From: Cunninghamia lanceolata
Taxonomy: Eukaryota > Streptophyta > Pinopsida > Cupressales > Cupressaceae
Assembly: GCA_027924645.1 (NCBI GenBank)
Contig: BSBN01000233.1
Coordinates: 6,466,501-6,530,500, forward strand
Direction of reading: 5' to 3'
DNA: 64,000 nt
The notes beneath the pieces are model-generated. The model had not been told where the DNA came from. It ran no database searches and worked only from the letters and a program-made list of their open reading frames with translations. A program made the translations under genes and the position numbers. Positions 57,180-64,000 of the stretch are shown piece by piece (the first letter of the stretch is position 1; each line of letters begins with the position of its first letter).

Positions 57180-58385
57180 AGGTAATATGAACAAATGTAC
57201 CTATTCATCTACCATAGCAATAATTCTTGTTAAAACACCTTTGTTCTTATCTCCAATGATCCAATCTTTAGAATGATTCTTCTGCACATACTTCGGGGTC
57301 TTGGGAATCTTCTCCGGAGCATCTTCTTCATCAACTTGCTTCACCTTTTCCTTTTCTTCCTCTATTTCTTCTTCTCTACAAGGGTTCTCATCTGATTCAT
57401 ATCCTTCTAATAGTACTAAAATTTGATATGGTTCTTCATTCACTTTGAAATTTGCACTTCCCACTAATTTCTTTAGCCTCTTGTTGTATCACCTATAAGC
57501 CTTGCTCTTTGTAGAATATCCAAGGAAGATTCCTTCATCTGATCTAGTATCAAACTTTCCTAAGTTCTCTTCATCTCTCCTAATGTAGCATTTGCTTCCA
57601 AACATTCTAAAGTATTTTATAGTATGAGTTCTTCCATACCATAGTTCATATAGAGTCTTTGAACTATTGACCTTGGCTTGCACTCTATTTTTTATGTAGA
57701 CTGTAGTTTGAATGACTTCTATCCAATAGATATCTAGTATATTTTCTTCTTTCATCATTGTCCTTGCTACTTCCTAAAGTATCCTATTCTTTCTTTCCAC
57801 AACTCCATTCTTCTAAGGAGTCCTAGGTGCTGACAAATGCCTTTTTATTCCATGATCTTCACAAAAGCAATTAAATTCATTGGAGGTGAACTCACCACCT
57901 CTGTTAGACCTCAAACACTTGAATGTCATATCAATTTCATTTTCAACCATAGCTTTAAAATATTTAAACTTATCTAGAGCTTCTAATTTTTCTTTAAGAA
58001 AAGTTACCCAAGTCATTCTATAGAAATCACCAATCAACAACATGAAATACTAGTCACCTTGAAAGCTTCCTACTCTTGTAGGTCCACACAAATCTGTATG
58101 CACCAACTCTAGAGGTCTGGTGGTAGAATATTCTTTGATCTTGAAATTGTTCCTTGTTTTATTCCCAATCTGACATTCCTTGCATGTTGCATTGGTAGTC
58201 TTTGTAATTTTTGGTAGATCCCTCACAACTTGAGTAGAGCTGATCCTTACTAGGATGTCAAAATTGATATGACACATTCTTCTATGCCATAGCCAACTTT
58301 CATTAGTTTGAGTCATAAGGCACATACCATTAGCACCTTTGAGATGATATATATTTCCTTTTGTCCTTGTTCCTATAGCAATCAA
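57180..58385 (-). pseudogene. C4 integrase and linker
   Basis: Pre-integrase WLWHRRMCHINFDIL and CKECQIGNKTRNNF, core LVHTDLCGPTRVGS, CLRSNRGGEFTSNEF (Asn replaces the second catalytic Asp) and GVVERKN. Two TAG codons replace Gln in TPQ and IQE (about 57,815 and 57,777). The C-terminus reads YFRMFGSKCYIRRDEENLGK. An acidic linker (EEEIEEEKEKVKQVDEED) follows. Confidence 0.9.
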
Positions 58386-59720
58386 AGTTTCAGAGTTTTC
58401 TTTTCTAATTTCAGAACCACCATCCTAAAACACAAGGTTATATCCTCTACTACACATTTGTCCTACACTCAGAATATTATGTTGGAGATCCTTGACATAA
58501 TGAACATCATCTGTGTTGTGTGTCCCATCAAAACTAATTGAACCTTTTCCACAAATGTTAGCATATGCATCATCTCCAAACTTAACAAGACCTCCATAAA
58601 ACTTCTCAAGCTTCACAAGCTTGTTCTTATCACCTGTCATATAATTTGAACACCCATTATCAATTAACTAAAGGTCCTCCTCTTCTCTTACATGAAAAGT
58701 AATTACCAAAGTTCATTTGATATTATTCTTTATTTTCAAAGTAGTTTCCTTCATATCCCTTTCAGAATTAGTTCCAACATTCAAATCCATGAACAAGCAT
58801 TCATTACTATCATCATCTAGATAGTTAGAATCATCATCATAAATGCTATCATCTTCTTTAACATAATAACTTCTCTTGAATGATTAACATTTGTTTTCCT
58901 TGTATTTTTCATTTGAGATTTTGATTGGACATTTAGAAGCATAATGACCTATCTTTCCATAGTTGAAACATTTGAAGGGCAACTTACCTCTATATTTTCC
59001 AGAGCCTTTTTTCAACCTGCTTACAAAATTTGCTTCCACTTCATCAAAGTCATCCAAATTAGATTCAACATTCTTTTATGTCTTTCTATCCTCAAAAGAA
59101 ATTTCTTTTCTTGAATCATCTTGACCAAACTCTCCTATCTCAAAAGTAGTTAGGGTACCAAACAATTGATCCCTAGTATATTGGTCCAGATTTTGAGTCT
59201 CTTCAATATTATAAACTTTAGCACTATAAGATTTTGGAAGAGTTCTTAGTGCCTTCTTTACCACTTCACATTCATCCAGCTTTCCTCTAAGACAATTGAT
59301 GGAGTTGACAAATTCATCCACTCTCTGCATGTATCTTACAATATTTTCATCTTCTGACATCTTTAGGGTTTCAAACTTGGTCTTCAAAATCTATATCTTT
59401 GCTTGCTTGACCTTGTCATCTCCTTCATAGGTACTTTCCAGCTTCTTCTAGATCTCATGGGTAGTTTTGTAACTCATCACCTTCACTAATTTAGAATTAG
59501 AGAGATTGTTTAGAAGAACACTCCTTGCCTTTTCATTGTTCTCATATTATTTAATCTCATCTTCATCCTTTGGACCATTAGGAGGTATAGTATACTTTTT
59601 GTCGACTATCTTCCATACACCATATCCTAGTGAGACAAGAAAACTTTCCATCCTAGTCTTCTAAAAAGCATAATTTGTTCCATCAAACACTAGAACCTCC
59701 ATAGCTTTCCTGTGTACCAT
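58386..59720 (-). pseudogene. C4 gag and protease
   Basis: Gag has MKTKFETLKMSEDENIVRYM and LPKSYSAKVYNIEETQ (59,387-59,200). The zinc knuckle reads CFNYGKIGHYASKC: the second Cys has become Tyr (about 58,960). The protease region is damaged; MTGDKNKLVKLEKFYGGLV begins just after the lost DSGCSHH (about 58,640). Stops are numerous in the first 300 bases of gag. Confidence 0.86.
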
Positions 59721-59760
59721 CTAGATCTACCCCAAGCAGTTAAGCTTCTTTAGGGAACCT

Positions 59761-59775
59761 TGCTCTGATACCATT
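59761..59775 (-). promoter_or_regulatory. Primer binding site of C4
   Basis: Minus-strand AATGGTATCAGAGCA next to the LTR; TGGTATCAGAGC complements initiator methionine tRNA. Confidence 0.88.
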
Positions 59776-61158
59776 TGTTAGAATGCACATGACAACTAAG
59801 AGGGGGGTGAATCATTTGTGTATTAAAACCTCAAACCTTTTAATCAATTCCAATCATAAACCTCTTAACATGAATTAGCAGATTGTAAACATATGGAGCA
59901 TCAATGCAAACACTTCCAAACACGTAAGAACACTAGATTTACGTGGAAAACCAAATAAGGGAAAAACCACAGTGAGGATTAGCTCACATATATATGAATA
60001 ACAACACTAAAACACAATAGGCTCACTACCAAGGGCTAACTACCTCGAAGAAAGGCTCACTACCCAAAAGAGAGAAGAAAGAAGAAGACTATTACAGAGA
60101 GATTCACTATCTCAAAGTAATAGGAGAGATCCAACACTACCACTCCTTTCCATCCGCAACCTTTGGCTCACTACCTCCAGCAACTTCTGGCACATTGAAA
60201 TGTAGACACCTTCTACTCACTGCATTCTAGAGTCATTAGCATTTAAGCTCACAAAAAAATCACTGCCCTTGATTCACATTCACATTCTCTTCTCTACATT
60301 TCTCCACTCAACTTTAGCTTGCATTTATACCATCTACAACCAAGACCTATCTCAATTAGGTTGGTCCTAATGAGGCATGTGCACTTTAAATGTGTAACAC
60401 CAATTAGGTTGACATGAAACACTTCCATGGTGGAAAGAAGTGTAAGTGGACCATGTCAAGGGTTAACTGGGACTAAATCTATATCACCAAGCTACTTAGC
60501 ATATCCACAATCCATGAGGTACCTCCACAAATGGAAGTAATAAGCTAGGTTGGCCAAACATGAGCTAATGACCATATCCACACTTCTCCAAGTCTAAAAA
60601 CATCATGCAAACTAGAGATAGACACTCCAGAGCATTCACACACCTTCCCTAAATACTCACCATCATCATAAACTTCTACAACACTGCCACAACCATCTAA
60701 ATCAAAAAATCTCTTCATTATGCACATAAGACACACTGCTACTGATCGCCAACACAAGAACTGAACTTATAGAGCATCCCAACACTAGAAACTTCAAAGG
60801 AAGGTAGATATAGATAATATAAGAACTCTCCTAGATCTGCAAGATAGGAAAGTTCAATGTAGAGAAATGTGGAACATTCTCATTTCTCCTAGATAACCTC
60901 CTTCACAGTCAAATATTTTGTCAAACACATCTACTTCCACATGATCCAGAACCTGAAACTCTGGATATAACACCTCTGATCAACACTTCCAAATTGCATA
61001 AGCATATCTTCAATTAGGAAGAAATACAGAGCATAATACTGAGAGTACCTCTATCACACTGCACACCTTTTTATCAAAGTTTCTCAAAAGCACTTAGAAA
61101 CCAAGTGAACCATCTATTGGGAATTGACATCAATGAAAACACCAGCAAGTTTCCAAAA
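59776..61158 (-). repeat. 5' LTR of copia C4
   Basis: 1,383 bp from TGTTAGAATGCACATGAC to TTTCCAAAA. It shares ACGTGGAAAACC and GGCTCACTACC words with the C2 LTR. Its start resembles the C2 LTR more than the C1 LTR. Confidence 0.9.
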
Positions 61159-61169
61159 TAACTATTCCT

Positions 61170-62060
61170 CTAGAAATTGTCCATGTTGAAGGTCTAACTC
61201 CCAGTAAAGACATGTCACACCAGAAAAAGGATAGTAGGAAATTTGTAGATGCTTGTCTTGAAAATAAAGTGGGTCATCTGTCAGTCAAAGAGAGATAAGA
61301 TCCAAAAAAACATGGGAAGTTACAAATGGCAGGTAGAGAACCCTAGAGATGACAACCTCTAGGAAAGTTCTTGAAGATGAAGATTTTATCCTAGAACATA
61401 AGGAGGGTAAATAGCCTTCACAAGAAGTTTTTGTTAGAAAGTTGCATTGGTTAAAAGAACTAGACATATTGCTTGTTTACGAGGTTAATGTCTATGATAC
61501 TTTTTCAAATATTGCTAACAAAATTTGTCCTAGTGTTGATTTTGGCATTAGTGTACTTGAAGGTGCTTCAAGTAGTATTATTACTACATGGAATCCTAAT
61601 TCTTTATCTCGAAGAGTTGTTAGTTCTTTGTAGCATAACCTTGCGACCTTATTTTCAGATGTTGAATCTAAGGAAGAATGGATGCTCTCAAATGTGTATG
61701 CCCCTAACTCCATATGTTCTAGGAAAATTCTATGGGAGGATTTATATAGTAATATTAATAATCAACAAGGCCTTAATTAGATGATTGCTAGAGATTTAAA
61801 CTCCCCTATTGTCCATTCTGAGAAATTAGGAGGATAGGAGGATGTCTATGATAGTATGCTTGATCTTGTTGCTAATTTCATTACTAAGGTATGCCTTATG
61901 GATGTAGATATTGTTGGTAATCCTTTCACTTGGTCAAATAGATGGGTTGGGAATAACATTATTCAAGTCAAGTTGGACCGTTTCCTCATTTCTGACAATT
62001 TGGGTATTACTGCTAATGTATTTCTTCTTATTATATGGAGTCTAATTAGACTCGGAGGTT
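61170..62060 (+). pseudogene. LINE endonuclease fragment
   Basis: Reads SSSIITTWNPNSLSRR, EWMLSNVYAPNSICSRKILW, a damaged GDFN-type motif (IARDLNSP), FITKVCLMDVDIVGNPFTWS and IIQVKLDRFLIS. These are the motifs of the L1-type AP endonuclease that nicks the target in non-LTR retrotransposons. TAG codons at 61,631, 61,778 and 61,836. No LINE reverse transcriptase is present; the fragment is cut by the LTR at its right. Confidence 0.82.
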
Positions 62061-62508
62061 AAATTTACCCCACATTTATCAGTGCAGTTTCCCCCCAAAT
62101 TATTTAATGGGGTTAAGGGAAAGTGCCCCTTGTGGGGGTTTGGGGGCAGCACCCCCAAGACAGGGTCAAGGGGTAGCAATTTTTATTATTTCATAAAGGC
62201 TTCGTGAGTTATTTTTCTATTAGTTGACATTAAAAAAGCCTATTTTTTGTAACTAACATAAGGCTTGATAAAAGCAGCAAAAGGTTAGGGTTTTCATTGA
62301 CATTGTATTGTAGCATTTGCAGTGGTATTGAGTTGCAAGGATTACTAGTTGTAATTGGTTTGATTTACTGGATAATAATATTGGACTCTTTGTTGGTGGA
62401 TGTAGCCCATGTTTGGGTGAACCACATTAAAACTTGTCTCTCGCTTCCATTCCTCTGTTTAATCTTTATTTGCATTTAATTGATATCTTTTACATGCAAT
62501 TCCTAACA
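62040..62508 (+). repeat. Solo-like LTR of the C3 family
   Basis: Reverse-complement match to 38,407-38,889, strongest from 62,130 on: TTGGGGGCAGC, TTTGTAACTAACATAAGG, GGATAATAATATTGGACTC, TTTGGGTGAACCAC and TTTGCATTTAATTGATATC, ending CTAACA. The left end has diverged too much to fix. No internal element sequence is attached. Confidence 0.82.
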
Positions 62509-63127
62509 TTTCTCTACAATAAGATTGGTCATTTTGCTTCAAGGTGTCCAGAAAGATTTTCAAGAGCAAATCCAAACATATCAAGATTCCAAAAGAAATA
62601 TTATTATGTTCATGAAGATGATGATGAAGGAGTAATAGATGATGAATTAGAGACAGGAAACAAATCTAGAAGTGACTGGGTGTTTATTGCCATCAAGGAA
62701 GAAGATCCAATGCCCTCTGAATCTGCTAATCATAAAATAGAAAGATCTCTGGCTGCCCAAGTTGAAGAAAAGGATGACTGGGTCATTGACAGTGGATGCT
62801 CTCACCATATGACAGGTGACAAAAATAAGTTCTTAGATTTGGAAAGATATGAAGGAGTGGTAAAATTTGGTGATAATTCTGTTGGCAAAATCAAAGGTAG
62901 AGGAACCATTTCTTTCGATGGAAAGAACAAAACCAGTAATGTATTGTATGTTGAAGGTCTAAAGTAAAATCTTCTTAGTGTTGGATAGTTGGTGGACAAA
63001 GGCTATGATCTTAGATTCAAAAATGAAAAATGTAAGATCTTTGAAAGTTTCAGAACAGAGATTGCATCCAATACTCCAATAAAAGGTAATATCTTCCACT
63101 TGGTTGGTACTGGTAAAAGTTGTTAAT
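62509..63127 (+). pseudogene. Copia C5: zinc knuckle, protease, pre-integrase
   Basis: Begins within the gag zinc knuckle (NKIGHFASRCPERF), then a 150-codon open stretch with WVIDSGCSHHMTGDKNKF (about 62,780) and NVLYVEGLK. TAA near 62,966, TAG near 62,988 (expected CAG) and TAA near 63,124 follow. Sequence is closest to C1 (both have FIAIKEED and DEGV). Confidence 0.92.
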
Positions 63128-64000
63128 TTGTTCAAATTGATTAGAGTTGGTTGTGGCATAGGAGAATGTTGCATGTGAATTTTGATAATATTATTAAGAT
63201 AAGCAACACTCAGGCTGTAAGAGATCTTCCAAGACTGGTGAAACCTACTAATAGTATGTGCAAAGAATGTCAGTTGGGTAAGTAGAGTAGAGTCACATTC
63301 AAAAGTAAGGAACAATCTTCTACCAGATTATTAGACTTAGTTCGTACTGATCTATGTGGTCTGGCAAGAATCAGGAGTGTGCAAGGTGATAGATACTTCA
63401 AGTTATTAATTGATGATCACTCCCATATGATGTGGGTGACTTTTCTGAAAGAGAAATCTGAGGCTCTTGAGAAAATCAAAATATTGAAGACTATGGTAGA
63501 GAATGAAACCAGATTAAACATAAAATGTATTAGGTCTGATAGAGGTGGAGAATTCACATCCGAAGAGTTCATAGAATTCTGTGAGAAACATGGGATAAAA
63601 AGACAGTTCTTTGCTCCAAGGACTCCACAACAGAATGGAGTAGTGGAGAGAAAGAACCAGACCATCCAAGAAGCGTCTAGAAACATGATGATGGAAGAAA
63701 ATGTTCCTCAAATCTACTGGAGAGAAGTTGTAAGCACTACTGTCTATACTCTTAATTGAGTAAAATCAGAAGCAATATTGGTAAGACCCCTTATGAACTC
63801 TACTTTGGTATCACTCCCACTGTGAAGTATTTCAGAGTCTTTGGTAGCGAATGTTATATTAAAAGAGATGAAGACCTTGGCAAATTTGATGCTAGAAGTG
63901 ATGAAGGAATATTCTTGGGTTATTCTACTCAAAGAAAAGCATACCAGTGTTATAACAAGAGATTGAGAAAGATTATAGAAAGTACAAATGTGAAGGTTGA
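63128..64000 (+). pseudogene. Copia C5: integrase, cut by window edge
   Basis: WLWHRRMLHVNFDNI, CKECQLGK then TAG (expected CAG), VRTDLCGLARIRS, then a 126-codon open stretch with IRSDRGGEFTSEEF and TPQQNGVVERKNQTIQE, so D, D and E are all kept. TGA near 63,758 replaces Trp in LNW; the frame resumes as YFRVFGSECYIKRDEDLGKF. It continues past the window end. Confidence 0.92.

Noticed and set aside
1..64000. TAG read as a sense codon
   Set aside because: Frameshifts, TGA and TAA also break the same genes, and the sequence is clearly plant nuclear; decay explains the TAG excess.

Overview
The window is nuclear DNA of a seed plant, made almost entirely of transposable elements in several states of decay. 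The evidence is Ty1/copia and Ty3/gypsy polyproteins, a CACTA transposase with plant-type introns, plant-type PPR repeats and degenerate CCCTAAA tracts. The style of the PPR repeats, the very long elements and the slow decay suggest a gymnosperm (inference, about 50% sure). I see no intact host gene, rRNA or tRNA.

Left part (1-33,809). A decayed copia 3' end with its LTR (1-1,773, plus strand) is followed by a tandem array of 303-bp units derived from a PLS-class PPR gene (2,691-8,312, coding sense on the minus strand, 19 anchor points). Next come a decayed En/Spm-type accessory transposase gene (8,749-9,864, minus) and a spliced, decayed CACTA TNP2-type transposase gene (13,271-19,322, plus). 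One exon of the TNP2 gene encodes a recognisable SET domain. A pseudogene of an unrecognised large family (P1, 20,195-23,479, minus) follows. Then comes a complete copia element, C1 (24,324-31,556), bounded by a perfect GGTCA target duplication. A telomere-like and pyrimidine-rich satellite and short subterminal repeats lead to a CACTA terminus at 33,809.

Right part (33,810-64,000). The breakpoints resolve into a nested stack. Copia C4 (54,171-61,158) has copia C2 in its 3' LTR. C2 is itself split twice: by the CACTA element, whose right end is at 33,809, and by a 14.8-kb gypsy element (35,994-50,810, CTCAC duplication on both sides). The gypsy element contains the remains of a Tnt1-like copia, C3 (36,095-38,889). 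The window ends with a LINE endonuclease fragment, a solo-like LTR of the C3 family and copia fragment C5.

Most unusual content: the SET domain inside the TNP2 gene; the PPR array, in which every one of 19 units carries the same in-frame TAG; a gypsy element with an RNase H domain between protease and reverse transcriptase plus a large extra ORF (P2) downstream of integrase, where env-like ORFs usually sit; and the relation of P2 to P1. Nonsense codons across the window are mainly TAG at former CAG or TGG codons, which fits deamination of methylated cytosines in silenced repeats.
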